Assembly (NCBI GenBank): GCA_004346645.1
Contig: SMDA01000001.1
Coordinates: 372,001-436,000, forward strand
Length of the DNA stretch: 64,000 nt
Reading direction: 5' to 3'
From: Gulbenkiania mobilis
GTDB lineage: Bacteria; Pseudomonadota; Gammaproteobacteria; Burkholderiales; Chromobacteriaceae
Each line of letters begins with the position of its first letter. Position 1 is the stretch's first letter. The notes under the pieces are model-generated. The model made no database searches. It was not told the DNA's origin and worked only from the letters and a program-made list of their open reading frames with translations. The position numbers and the translations under genes are program-made. Below are positions 1-7,990 of this stretch, piece after piece.

Positions 1-1087
1 CCAGTGCAAACGACAGGTAGTACACCGACCCCACCCCACGGATGCCGAACCAACTAATCAGGCGCCGCTGGCTGGCGCGTACATGGTGGTGGGGCAAGGT
101 AAGCCAGGCTGCCACCGGCCGCGCGATGAGCAGGATGGTGCCCGTCAAGGCCACTACCAGCCAGCTCCAGCTGATCCAGGGCAGCATCGCGCCGATCAGC
201 AGCACCACGGCCACTTCGGCCAACCTTTCGCATTGCTCGGAGAAGCTGAGCAGCCGGGCATTCAACCGACGTTCACCATCGCTGCCGTGGTTCTCGATGT
301 GGTTCATCGCCAGCCCTGCGGCGAATACGGCGAGGAAGCCGTAGGTCTTGAGCAGAAGTGCCAGCCCGTAGGACAGTGCGATCACCCCCAGCACCAAAAA
401 CTCCTCGAATTCCAGGTGGTGTCCCCGGGCCCGCAGAAGGCGGACGCCACGTGCCACCAGCGTACCGCACAGCCAGCCCAGCAGCACTCCCCCGGCGATC
501 GCCCAGACGAGATCGAATGCGATCCAGCGCCAGCCGGCGCTGCCGATCTCGTGCATGCCGATCAGCCCCAGGCCGAGCATGATGCCCGGGAAGGCGGCGC
601 CGTCGTTCATCCCGCCTTCGGCGGTGAGGGTAAAGCGTACCGCATCGCGATCACCCGGCTCCTGAATCTGCACGTCCGCCGCCAGCACCGGATCGGTGGG
701 GGCGAGGATGGCCGCCAGAAGCAGCGCCACGCCCCAGGGCAGGTCCAGCAGCAGCGCCCCGACCGCGGTGACGATGACGATGGTGGCCACCATCCCCAGT
801 GAGGCCAGGCGCAGGGGCAGGTGCCATTCCTTCCAGGTAAGCGGTGCGCGCAGCCGCAATCCCACCGCAAACAGCGTGATCAGCACCGCGATTTCGGTGA
901 GGACCTCCAGCACGGCCGCATCCTCTACCGGGTGCGCGCGCAGCAGGCCGAAGCCTGCCGGGCCGATGGTGTAGCCGACGATCAGATAGATGATGGCGGA
1001 GGACAGTGGCAGGCGCTGCACCGTATGGCCGGCGAAGGCCATCACGATCAGCACGGCACCGACGAGAAAGAACCAGAACTCGATCAT
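1..1087 (-). CDS. CPA1-family cation/proton antiporter, 3' part cut by window edge
   Basis: Integral membrane protein exchanging Na+ or K+ for H+ across the inner membrane. The minus-strand frame is open from an ATG at 1087 to the window edge, about 362 residues. It shows repeated hydrophobic segments and the CPA1 signatures APTDPVLA in one helix and EGGMNDG in another, which hold the acidic residues expected in the transport path. An AAGGAG ribosome binding site sits inside the end of the upstream topoisomerase gene, and the two genes share an ATGA overlap, so they are translationally coupled. The C-terminus is missing, so a regulatory cytosolic tail cannot be judged. NhaP/CvrA-like subfamily is possible but not decided. 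Confidence 0.88.
   Translation of the reverse strand, partial: MIEFWFFLVGAVLIVMAFAGHTVQRLPLSSAIIYLIVGYTIGPAGFGLLRAHPVEDAAVLEVLTEIAVLITLFAVGLRLRAPLTWKEWHLPLRLASLGMVATIVIVTAVGALLLDLPWGVALLLAAILAPTDPVLAADVQIQEPGDRDAVRFTLTAEGGMNDGAAFPGIMLGLGLIGMHEIGSAGWRWIAFDLVWAIAGGVLLGWLCGTLVARGVRLLRARGHHLEFEEFLVLGVIALSYGLALLLKTYGFLAVFAAGLAMNHIENHGSDGERRLNARLLSFSEQCERLAEVAVVLLIGAMLPWISWSWLVVALTGTILLIARPVAAWLTLPHHHVRASQRRLISWFGIRGVGSVYYLSFAL
215..225 (-). repeat. GGTTGGCCGAA repeat copy 1
   Basis: Exact copy on the minus strand, inside the antiporter gene, read there as RLAE. Flank AA before and G after. Confidence 0.9.
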
Positions 1088-2214
1088 CGGAGCGCTCCTT
1101 GATGGGCTACCGCGCGCTGGCTTGCTGCGGACGGGGCCGCGGCCTTTTGAGGCCGGGGGGGATCTGCGGCTGTTCGCGCTTCCAGATAGGCCTGCAGTTG
1201 GTGTTCGGCAGCCGTGAGCCCGCCGGCCGCGCGCAGGCGGGCAAAGCGTGCAGCCTCTTCGGCCAACCTTCCGGCAAGGAAGTCGTCGACGAGGGCCGGG
1301 TGGACATAGGCCTTGCGGCACACCGCTACCGTGTTGCCCAGATGCGCGGCCACCTCGCGCAGTGCACCCATCAGCTGGCGCCGGGCCTCCGCCTTGGTGG
1401 AGAAGCGCAGCGGCGCCAAGCGTTCGAAGGCATAGACACTGCCATGCCAGGTACGGAAATCCTTGGCGGTGAATGGGGCCCGGCAGTGGTGACGCAGATA
1501 GCCGTTGACGTCGGCCGAACCCAGCGCGTGCACCGCGCCTTCCTCATCCAGGTACTGGAACAGGGTCTGGCCCGGCAGTTCCTGGCAACGGCGCACGATG
1601 CGCGCCACCCTCGGGTCGGTCAGGCGCAGGCTGTGGCGCACCCCGCTTTTGCCGCGGAAGGCCAGCTCCACCGTATGGCCACGGATGCGTGCGTGGCGGT
1701 TGCGCAGCGTGGTCAGTCCGTAGGAGTTGTTGGCACGGCGGTAGGCCACGTTGCCCACGCGGATGTGGGTGGTGTCCAAAAGACGGACCAGCGTGGCCAG
1801 CAGCACCTCCCGGCTGAGTCCGCGCCGGCGCAAGTCCGCATCTACCTGACGCCGCAGTCGTCCCAGCACGGCGGCAAAGGCCGTCATGCGGTCAAACTTG
1901 CCCTCGTCACGCAGGGCCCGCCAGTCGTCGTGGTACCGGTACTGCTTGCGGCCGCGTGCATCCCGGCCGGTGGCCTGCAGGTGACCGCAGGGGTCGGGGC
2001 AGATCCAGACCTCGGTGTAGGCTGGAGGAATGGCCAGCCGGCGGATACGGGCCAGCGTCTCCGCATCCCGTACCCGGCGCCCGGAGGCATCGTGATAAAC
2101 GAAGCCCCTGCCGCAGCGTCGGCGTTGAATGCCCGGCATTTCGTCGCCCACATAAACCAGCCCCGGGGCTGGAGGGCGGCCGGGGCTGGTCGGATCGCTA
2201 GGTGCTGAAGGCAC
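1084..2214 (-). CDS. DNA topoisomerase IB
   Basis: Relaxes supercoiled DNA through a 3'-phosphotyrosine intermediate; bacterial member of the poxvirus/eukaryote type IB family. Length 376 residues. The N-terminal domain contains RVRDAETLARIRRLAIPPAY. The catalytic core has LLDTTHIRVGN, the FRGKSG loop with its catalytic lysine, and DFRTWHGS with the active-site Arg/His region. The nucleophile is the tyrosine of CRKAYVHP near residue 303. The start at 2214 lies 2 bases after the upstream DUF4142 stop, and the end overlaps the antiporter start by ATGA, so it sits in the middle of an operon. The gene is sporadic in bacteria and often found among stress genes. Identity is firm; its physiological role is not. 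Confidence 0.93.
   Translation of the reverse strand: MPSAPSDPTSPGRPPAPGLVYVGDEMPGIQRRRCGRGFVYHDASGRRVRDAETLARIRRLAIPPAYTEVWICPDPCGHLQATGRDARGRKQYRYHDDWRALRDEGKFDRMTAFAAVLGRLRRQVDADLRRRGLSREVLLATLVRLLDTTHIRVGNVAYRRANNSYGLTTLRNRHARIRGHTVELAFRGKSGVRHSLRLTDPRVARIVRRCQELPGQTLFQYLDEEGAVHALGSADVNGYLRHHCRAPFTAKDFRTWHGSVYAFERLAPLRFSTKAEARRQLMGALREVAAHLGNTVAVCRKAYVHPALVDDFLAGRLAEEAARFARLRAAGGLTAAEHQLQAYLEARTAADPPRPQKAAAPSAASQRAVAHQGALR
1258..1268 (-). repeat. GGTTGGCCGAA repeat copy 2
   Basis: Exact copy on the minus strand inside the topoisomerase IB gene, read as RLAE; flanks GAA before and G after. Confidence 0.9.
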
Positions 2215-2216
2215 GG

Positions 2217-2825
2217 TTACTGGTGCGGCGAGAAGTCCGACAGCGATTTGCCGCTCAGCAGGCCTTGCGCCAGATCGTGGTGCATCTGGATCAGCTTGAT
2301 GGTCTTGTCAGCAAAGGCCTTCACGTCCAGATCACGGCCGTACTTCAGCTCGCGGTTGAAGAGCTGCAGGTCGCCACGATGGGTGCCCACGCCCACAGTC
2401 TCAAGGAAGGCACGGTCGAAGCGGTCGCCACTGAGACCGCGCAGCGTTTCCAGCTGGCGCAGCTTGTCTTCCGGGATGGCGGTGGGCAGGGCCAGGTTGC
2501 GGCGCTGGGCCAGCATCTTCACTTCAGCATTGGCCTGGCTGTGATGGGTGACCAGGGTGTTGGCAAAGCCACGCACGTTCGGGTTGGTCGTCTTCTGCAG
2601 GGCCAGACGGCCGGCTTCCACCTCGAACATGCCGGACTTGGCGGCTTCCAGAAGGAAGGTTTCGTCGGTGATGACGGTCAGCGGGCTGCGATCATCCACG
2701 CCCTTGTCACTGGTGCGCGCAGCCGAAGCAGCCGCCGAGACCGACGGGTCGTAGGGATTGTTCTTGCAGGCGGCCAGGCCGGTGACGGCCAGAGCGATCA
2801 GGGCCACTTTCCATTGTGCTTTCAT
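2217..2825 (-). CDS. DUF4142 lipoprotein
   Basis: Predicted lipoprotein of 202 residues. It has a signal peptide with lipobox LAAC at about residues 17-20, then a short linker, then a ferritin-like all-alpha DUF4142 domain. That domain shows the typical FLLEAAKSGMFEVEAG opening, a FANTLVTHHSQAN segment and a later MHHD motif. DUF4142 proteins have no settled function and are common in environmental proteobacteria. The gene is followed 2 bases later by topoisomerase IB and preceded 38 bases upstream by a second small helical-bundle protein, so it belongs to the same minus-strand operon. The start is supported by GAGGAGTTCCGC just upstream. Confidence 0.85.
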   Translation of the reverse strand: MKAQWKVALIALAVTGLAACKNNPYDPSVSAAASAARTSDKGVDDRSPLTVITDETFLLEAAKSGMFEVEAGRLALQKTTNPNVRGFANTLVTHHSQANAEVKMLAQRRNLALPTAIPEDKLRQLETLRGLSGDRFDRAFLETVGVGTHRGDLQLFNRELKYGRDLDVKAFADKTIKLIQMHHDLAQGLLSGKSLSDFSPHQ

Positions 2826-2863
2826 GCGGAACTCCTCAATCGGGTGAATGGTGAAGGGCAGGA

Positions 2864-3325
2864 TCAGCTGGCTGCGTTAAAGCGGTTGCGCAGGGCCTTG
2901 ATCTGGTCGTGGTTGCGTTGCACGCCCATCAGCTGGCGCGCGATCACGGTCTTCACCGGCTCCGGCAGGGCCTTGTCCATGGCGTCGCGGTAACGCGACA
3001 GAGCGGTATCCTCGCCGCGTTCGCACTCGTCAAGCATGGCCTTGTCATCGTTGCCCGACAGGGTGCCTCGTACCGATACCCAGCCGCGGTGCAGGGCGCC
3101 CGAAGCGGTACCGCCCTTGTCCGGGGTGCCGCCATACTGCACCACCAGGGTCTTCAGTTCTTCCGCAGCCTGGCGGCACTCCTGTGCACGGGCGGTAAAG
3201 AGGTTGCGCAGTTCTTGGGAGTCCACATACTCGGCGCAGCTCTCGAAACCGTACTCGCCATCCTTGCTGGTCTCAATCAGGTCGTTCAGGGTTTCGACAA
3301 CTTGCTCATTGGTCATCATGTCCAT
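2864..3325 (-). CDS. PA2169/DUF2383 family four-helix-bundle protein
   Basis: Cytosolic protein of 153 residues predicted as a ferritin-like four-helix bundle. The NEQVVETLNDLIETSKDGEYGF opening is spread over residues 5-26, and ESCAEYV, ERGEDTAL and a C-terminal VQRNHDQIKALRN helix follow. These are typical of the PA2169 family (DUF2383). I chose the ATG at 3325 because a GGAG Shine-Dalgarno sequence lies 8 bases upstream and the family homology begins immediately. A longer in-frame extension to 3466 is not convincing. Proteins of this family are usually stress or stationary-phase associated. Function unknown. Confidence 0.85.
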   Translation of the reverse strand: MDMMTNEQVVETLNDLIETSKDGEYGFESCAEYVDSQELRNLFTARAQECRQAAEELKTLVVQYGGTPDKGGTASGALHRGWVSVRGTLSGNDDKAMLDECERGEDTALSRYRDAMDKALPEPVKTVIARQLMGVQRNHDQIKALRNRFNAAS

Positions 3326-3413
3326 CTTTCTTCTCCTTACTTGCTTAAGGTATGCGGGAAGGCGGCAGGATGCCGGACCTTTACCCGGGGGCGGCGCGCG
3401 GCCGTTACGGGTT

Positions 3414-3668
3414 CTATCGGGCGCTGGACAGCCGGGCCAGGAGGGCCAGGCCATACACCGCTGCAAGGCCTACCAGCACATAGACGATGCGGCTCAGCGG
3501 CGAGAGCACACCGAACAGTGCGGCCACCAGGTCAAACTCGAAGAGGCCCACCAGAGCCCAGTTCAGGCCGCCGACAATCATCAGGATCATCGCGATGGTG
3601 CCGAGCACCCCGAGGCGGGGTGGCTGAGTGACGTGGGCCGTCTGGGGCTGGGAAAGATTGGATTCCAT
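3414..3668 (-). CDS. DUF378 membrane protein
   Basis: Small inner-membrane protein of 84 residues. A polar N-terminus is followed by two hydrophobic segments. The first contains the DUF378 signature IVGGLNWALVGLFEFDLVAALF, which spans residues 32-53; the second is IVYVLVGLAAVYGLALL. The ATG at 3668 is chosen because the family homology fits and the upstream extension to 3836 overlaps the next gene. The gene lies between the cardiolipin-synthase-like gene and the PA2169 gene on the same strand. No biochemical role is known. Confidence 0.82.
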   Translation of the reverse strand: MESNLSQPQTAHVTQPPRLGVLGTIAMILMIVGGLNWALVGLFEFDLVAALFGVLSPLSRIVYVLVGLAAVYGLALLARLSSAR

Positions 3669-3766
3669 GGTTCCGGTCTCGGGTGTGATTGGTAACTCAG
3701 CTACAGCAGCTTTTGTGCCCGCATCTGCATCCAAAACCGGTAAATGGCCATGGAAAGGCCTGTTTC

Positions 3767-5107
3767 TCATAAGAAAAACTGGAATTTTCGGGCCAGCCAC
3801 TCCGCCAGCCGCTGAAGAGTGCCCCGGCCGCGCCACGCCTCAAGCGTGACGGGCTGTGCAATTTCTACGTCCTGCCAGAAGAGGTCTTCCATCTCGCGGG
3901 CCAGGCCGGTGTCCAGCACGATCACGTTGGCCTCTGCGTTGTGCAGGTAGCTGCGCCAGTCCATATTGCTGGAGCCGACAGTGGTCCAGACTCCGTCGAT
4001 CACCGTCGTCTTGGCATGCAGAAAAGCATCGTGCAGTTCATAAATCTTCACGCCCGCATGCAGCAGCCGGCCATAGAGCGAGCGGCCGGCGTGCAGCGAG
4101 GCCCACACGTCACTGAAGCCCGGTAGCATCAGCCGCACCTCCACACCCCGTCGCGCTGCACGTACCAAGGCACGGACGATGCGCCGCGGGGGAACAAAGT
4201 AGGCAACGGTGACGAGAATGCGCTCCTCGGCCGCGTCGATGGCGGAAACCAGCGAGCGGTAGAAGGGGTTGCGCCGACGTCCGGCGTCACAGGCCGCCAC
4301 CCCGATGCGCTGACCGCCGCAAGGCTGAAGGGTGGGAAAGTACAGCGCGCGCTGGGCAGGGCGGCCGCTCTGGCTGCGCCAATGGTCCAGAAACAGGCGC
4401 TGCAGTGTTTTGACCACCGGGCCACGTATCTCCAGATGGGTGTCGCGCCACTGCGTGGCTTCTTCCTTTTCGTCGGGTTTGGAGAGACCGGGCGAGTAGA
4501 CGCTGCTGATGTTTACACCGCCGATGAAGGCGATGCGCCCATCCACGATCAGTAGCTTGCGGTGGTCACGCAGGTGGAAGGCACGGTTGAGCAGGTTGCG
4601 CAGCGGGCGCAGGGGGTTGAACTCCCATACGGCGATGCCCGCATCGCGCAGCATGTCGAAGTACACCCGGTCGGTGCTCAGCGAACCGAAGCTGTCGAAG
4701 AGCACGTTGATGCGCACGCCCTCGCGGCGCTTGGCCAGCAGCAGGTCCGCCAGGGCCTTGCCCGGGCCTTCGCCGTCGATGATGTAGCTCTCGATGTTGA
4801 TGTGGTCGCGTGCGCCTTCGATGGCGCGGAACATCGCTTCGTAAGTGGGCGGGCCGTTCACCAGCACGCGCACTGCATTCCCCTCCGAGAGCGTGGCCCC
4901 CAGCGCGGTGGTCAGTACTTCGGCGTGCTTGCGGAACAGCGGACCGCCCGAGGGTGCCGAGCGGTCTTCGTTGAAGTAGAAAAGACGCGCGCCATCGCGC
5001 GCGCCAAGATGTTCTGAAGCCCCCATGTCAGCCTTTCGGGAACGCAGCCAGCGTCGGACCGCGACCTGCAGCCGGCTGGCCGAAGACTCGTGCCCGGTTG
5101 ATGCCAT
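3767..5107 (-). CDS. cardiolipin synthase-like phospholipase D protein
   Basis: Probable membrane-associated phosphatidyl transferase of the cardiolipin synthase / PLD superfamily, 446 residues. Both catalytic HKD motifs are intact: HRKLLIVD in the N-terminal half and HAKTTVID in the C-terminal half, each followed by the G(G/S)xN element (IGGVNISS, VGSSNMDW). There is no N-terminal transmembrane pair, which is the ClsB/ClsC-like arrangement. I chose the ATG at 5107, preceded by GAGAGG. The frame stays open upstream to 5893, but that part runs antisense to the outer-membrane gene and is not plausible. The gene is divergent from the barrel gene and upstream of the DUF378/PA2169/DUF4142/topoisomerase cluster. 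Confidence 0.88.
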   Translation of the reverse strand: MASTGHESSASRLQVAVRRWLRSRKADMGASEHLGARDGARLFYFNEDRSAPSGGPLFRKHAEVLTTALGATLSEGNAVRVLVNGPPTYEAMFRAIEGARDHINIESYIIDGEGPGKALADLLLAKRREGVRINVLFDSFGSLSTDRVYFDMLRDAGIAVWEFNPLRPLRNLLNRAFHLRDHRKLLIVDGRIAFIGGVNISSVYSPGLSKPDEKEEATQWRDTHLEIRGPVVKTLQRLFLDHWRSQSGRPAQRALYFPTLQPCGGQRIGVAACDAGRRRNPFYRSLVSAIDAAEERILVTVAYFVPPRRIVRALVRAARRGVEVRLMLPGFSDVWASLHAGRSLYGRLLHAGVKIYELHDAFLHAKTTVIDGVWTTVGSSNMDWRSYLHNAEANVIVLDTGLAREMEDLFWQDVEIAQPVTLEAWRGRGTLQRLAEWLARKFQFFL

Positions 5108-5332
5108 GCGTTGCCTCTCTAGATCCGTTGGAACACGCCTATATATGGCAAGCTCTGTGCCTGCCTCTGCGCACCCGGGACGGCTTGGAAAGGGGGCATG
5201 TCGATCGGGTCGAAGGTGCTGCGGCTGCGGCCGTCCGGCATGGGTGGGGCGGCGGGGCACGGTGTTTGCCGAAAGGTAATTGGGCTGCTGCCACAGCCCG
5301 TTTCCCTGTTGCAAGATAAGGAGTACCAAGCA

Positions 5333-5962
5333 ATGAACGACAAGAAACTGTTTCTGCCTGCGATCCTGTGTAGTGTTCTGGCGTTGCCCGCCTTGGCGGA
5401 CACCTCTTCTGCCCCCTCTAACTATCCCGATACTGCCAACCCCGGCGCGGCCCGCGCAGCCTCGGGCGCATCGTGGATTCCCTACACCACCCGCGGGTAC
5501 GCGGGCATCAACCTCGGGGGCACCGACTTCGACCTCGCGTGTGCCAGTGGCCAGGACTGCGATACCAGCCGCTTCGGTGGCAAGGTATACACCGGCGGGC
5601 TGATCAACGACCGCATCGGACTTGAACTCGGTTACGTCAACATGGGCAATGCCGAGCGCAACGGCGGGCGCAGCCGTGCCCAAGGCGTGAACCTGAGCCT
5701 GGTGGGGAACGCACCGCTGACCGAACGCTTCAACGCCTTTGCCAAGGTGGGCACCACTTATGGCTTCACCAAGACCAATGCGGCGGCCGGTTACCCCAGC
5801 GGCAAGGAAGACGGATTCGGGCTTTCCTACGGTGCGGGTTTGGGCTATGACGTCACCCCGAACCTGCAGGCCGTGGCCGAATGGGAAAACCATCGCTTCA
5901 AGTTCGTTGATGGTCGCGAGGATGTACGGATGTATTCGGTGGGCATGCGCTACAAGTTCTGA
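5333..5962 (+). CDS. outer-membrane beta-barrel protein
   Basis: Predicted small outer-membrane protein of 209 residues. It has a Sec signal peptide ending near ALA-DT (residues 20-22) and a barrel with alternating strands: GYAGINLGGTDF, LGYVNMG, NAFAKVGTTYGF, FGLSYGAGLGYD. It ends in the typical aromatic C-terminus MRYKF recognised by the Bam machinery. The fold looks like the OmpA-transmembrane/OmpW-type eight-strand porin-like class. Two cysteines (CASGQDC) could form a loop disulphide. Start ATG at 5333 has AAGGAG upstream. It is monocistronic, with a terminator right after. Substrate or function cannot be read from sequence. Confidence 0.85.
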   Translation: MNDKKLFLPAILCSVLALPALADTSSAPSNYPDTANPGAARAASGASWIPYTTRGYAGINLGGTDFDLACASGQDCDTSRFGGKVYTGGLINDRIGLELGYVNMGNAERNGGRSRAQGVNLSLVGNAPLTERFNAFAKVGTTYGFTKTNAAAGYPSGKEDGFGLSYGAGLGYDVTPNLQAVAEWENHRFKFVDGREDVRMYSVGMRYKF

Positions 5963-5982
5963 TCCCGGGATCAGGAAAGAAG

Positions 5983-6008
5983 AGGGACGGCTCAGGCTGT
6001 CCCTTTTT
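5983..6008 (+). terminator. intrinsic terminator of the outer-membrane barrel gene
   Basis: Nine-bp stem (one G-T pair) with a TCAG loop at 5983-6004 followed by a T run, 20 bases after the stop codon. Confidence 0.85.
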
Positions 6009-6040
6009 GCTGCAGCGGTCAGGGAGAAGAACGCTAGAAA

Positions 6041-6051
6041 GGTTGGCCGAA
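6041..6051 (+). repeat. GGTTGGCCGAA repeat copy 3
   Basis: Exact copy between two convergent genes, just beyond the terminator at 5983-6008; flanks AAA before and G after. Confidence 0.92.
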
Positions 6052-6065
6052 GGCTGCTGGCGGGC

Positions 6066-7247
6066 TCACTGCCGGTTGCTGGGCGCGGTGCGACGTGTCA
6101 GCCAGGTATTGCGCCGGGTGCGCTCGCGCAGCAGGGTGCGCAGCGTGGGCTGCTCCTCATCGTCGCCGTTGAGGAAGGCACATAGTAGACGGTAGCGCTT
6201 GCGGCGTTTGCAGAAGGTGCGCAGTCCGAGCACGATGGGGACCGCCAAGAGCGCGCCGACGATCCCCCACAACCAGCCCCAGAACAGCACGGACAGGAAT
6301 ACCGCCACCTGGCTAAGCTGCAGCCGCCGCCCCACCACGAAGGGTGTGACCAGATTGCTTTCCACCAGGTTGACGAGCACGAAGGCGAAGGCCGGCGCCA
6401 CCATGGCGCCGAAAGTGTTGAAAGTGAGGATGCCCGCCATCAGCAGCATCAGCATCGTCAGCAGGGGGCCAAGATAAGGGATGTAATTGAGCACGGCCGC
6501 GATCGTGCCCCACAGGGGAGGATTGGGCATGTCTACCAGGGCCAGCACCAGCGCGGTGAACACCCCCAGCCCGACATTGATCATGGTCATCGTGGCCAGA
6601 AACTGGCCGATCTCGCGCTGGGCGTCGCGGATGCTGGCCAGCAGCATCCCACGCGCCCTAGGCCGCGGGATGGTCTCCACCGTACGCGTGATCATCCAGC
6701 GTTCTGAAATCAGCAGGAAATACAGCAGGATCAGCGTGGCTGCCGCCTGGATCACGAAGGAGCCGAGCTGGGCCACGATAGCACGGGTAAAATTGACGCT
6801 CTCGGTGGTGAGCTTTTCCTTGATCGGGTCTACCGGCGGTACCGGACCCACGCGGCTGACCGGTGCCGCTGGTGCGGGAGGCGGTGCCAGAAGCGGGATG
6901 GTGGAACGCAGCCGGTCCACCGATTCCATCAGTTGCTTGAGGTCGGTGGGCGCGCGCGCGGACCACTCCACCGCCGGGCGTGCCAGAACGGACACCAGTA
7001 GGCCGATACCTCCCAGCAGGGTGACCAGCACCAGCGCAGCGCCAAACACTTCCGGAATGCCCCATTGGCGTAGGCGTCGTACGGGTCCGGCCAGCACGAA
7101 GGTGAGCATCACCGCCATTGCAACCGGCAATAGAACGGCGCTGGCCGCCTGCAGGGTAAAAAGGACAGCCAAGGCCAGGAGCCCCTTGCCGACAAAGGCT
7201 AGCTCCGCGACTGGCGCATCTACCGTAGGGCGCGACTCTCGCGGCAC
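6066..7247 (-). CDS. AI-2E/PerM family permease
   Basis: Polytopic inner-membrane protein of 393 residues, AI-2E transporter (PerM/YhhT/TqsA-like) family. It has an N-terminal pair of hydrophobic helices, a long amphipathic region around residues 100-160 with a Pro/Ala-rich insert, and a C-terminal group of helices including LNYIPYLGPLLTMLMLLMAG (residues 250-270) and the FWGWLWGIVGALLAVPI signature. Family members export small molecules or ions; the autoinducer-2 assignment holds for only some and cannot be claimed here. It begins 1 base after a small secreted-protein gene, so the two are co-transcribed. Confidence 0.88.
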   Translation of the reverse strand: MPRESRPTVDAPVAELAFVGKGLLALAVLFTLQAASAVLLPVAMAVMLTFVLAGPVRRLRQWGIPEVFGAALVLVTLLGGIGLLVSVLARPAVEWSARAPTDLKQLMESVDRLRSTIPLLAPPPAPAAPVSRVGPVPPVDPIKEKLTTESVNFTRAIVAQLGSFVIQAAATLILLYFLLISERWMITRTVETIPRPRARGMLLASIRDAQREIGQFLATMTMINVGLGVFTALVLALVDMPNPPLWGTIAAVLNYIPYLGPLLTMLMLLMAGILTFNTFGAMVAPAFAFVLVNLVESNLVTPFVVGRRLQLSQVAVFLSVLFWGWLWGIVGALLAVPIVLGLRTFCKRRKRYRLLCAFLNGDDEEQPTLRTLLRERTRRNTWLTRRTAPSNRQ

Positions 7248-7248
7248 A

Positions 7249-7518
7249 TCAGGCTTTCATCAGCAGAGGCTTGGCAGGGCGCACCAGCCCCAACGGCCGG
7301 CTGCCTTCATGTGGCCGCGCGGTGCCAGCCCCCTGACCGACCGGGTGCAGGAGAAAGGGCGCAGGTGAAGGCGAGGTGAGGGTGCTGGCGGCAAAGTGGT
7401 GTTCGCCACGGGCGCCGGCGGGGGCCATCTCTTCGCCGGCCAGGGTGGCTGCAACGGCCAGCACACTTCCGGCGGCCAAGGTTACGATACGCAGGACAAG
7501 GAAGTCAGCAGATTTCAT
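7249..7518 (-). CDS. small predicted secreted protein, unknown
   Basis: Protein of 89 residues with an N-terminal hydrophobic segment (FLVLRIVTLAAGSVLAVAATLAG is spread over residues 6-28) that looks like a signal peptide or single anchor. A Pro/Ala/His-rich tail without recognisable domain follows. A GGGAG ribosome binding site precedes ATG 7518 and lies in the end of the upstream gene, which it overlaps by 14 bases; the permease follows after 1 base. The packing supports real translation, but I do not recognise a family. Confidence 0.55.
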   Translation of the reverse strand: MKSADFLVLRIVTLAAGSVLAVAATLAGEEMAPAGARGEHHFAASTLTSPSPAPFLLHPVGQGAGTARPHEGSRPLGLVRPAKPLLMKA

Positions 7519-7900
7519 GATCGGTTTCTCCCGCCAAGGGGGACACGCCGCGGTCGAGCTGGGCGCGCATCAGGCGCAGCCGTTCGCGTAGAGCGGCCAG
7601 CGTCAGCTTGTGGTCCACCGCTGCATGGTCGGAACGTGCGGAAAGCAAGGCCAGCTCGGCCGCTTCGGCCAACCGGCGTGCTCGCAATAGGTTGCCTTTT
7701 TCCTCGGCATCCTGTGCATCGTTCATCAGACCCTGAACCTGGCGGATGCATTGCGCTTCCCCGCCGCTGCGGCTCGTCACAGGCACAGTGGTGGCCAAGC
7801 CCGAGAAGGGCTGGCGCGCGCGCAGCGCACGCTCATCGTCGGGGATGAAACCGGGCAGCTGGACCAGAAGTCCGTAGAAGTTGGCAGGGGCGTGATGCAT
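7505..7900 (-). CDS. hypothetical helical protein
   Basis: About 131 residues from ATG 7900 (MHHAPANFYG). A longer start at 7969 is possible, and neither has a strong ribosome binding site. The C-terminal half is charged and alanine/leucine rich (NDAQDAEEKGNLLRARR, ALRERLRLMRAQLDRG), suggesting two or three helices or a coiled coil. It is the first gene of a three-gene minus-strand group with the small secreted protein and the AI-2E-type permease, and it diverges from the YihY-family gene. No family recognised. Confidence 0.5.
   Translation of the reverse strand: MHHAPANFYGLLVQLPGFIPDDERALRARQPFSGLATTVPVTSRSGGEAQCIRQVQGLMNDAQDAEEKGNLLRARRLAEAAELALLSARSDHAAVDHKLTLAALRERLRLMRAQLDRGVSPLAGETDHEIC
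7664..7674 (-). repeat. GGTTGGCCGAA repeat copy 4
   Basis: Exact copy on the minus strand in the hypothetical helical gene, read as RLAE; preceded by C, followed by G. Confidence 0.88.
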
Positions 7901-7990
7901 GGCGGTGTCCAAACACAACAGGGTCGATAGGCGGTTCCTAGCATGCGGCGTGCCTGCCCTGCCGGGCATGCTTTATGCCGGCCGAGCGGC

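Noticed and set aside
1006..2208. 400-codon open frame on the plus strand
   Set aside because: Lies opposite topoisomerase IB, whose catalytic motifs are all present; the plus-strand product has no recognisable domain.
5108..5893. N-terminal extension of the PLD protein upstream of 5107
   Set aside because: It runs antisense through the outer-membrane barrel gene with its signal peptide and aromatic C-terminus, and PLD homology starts after 5107.
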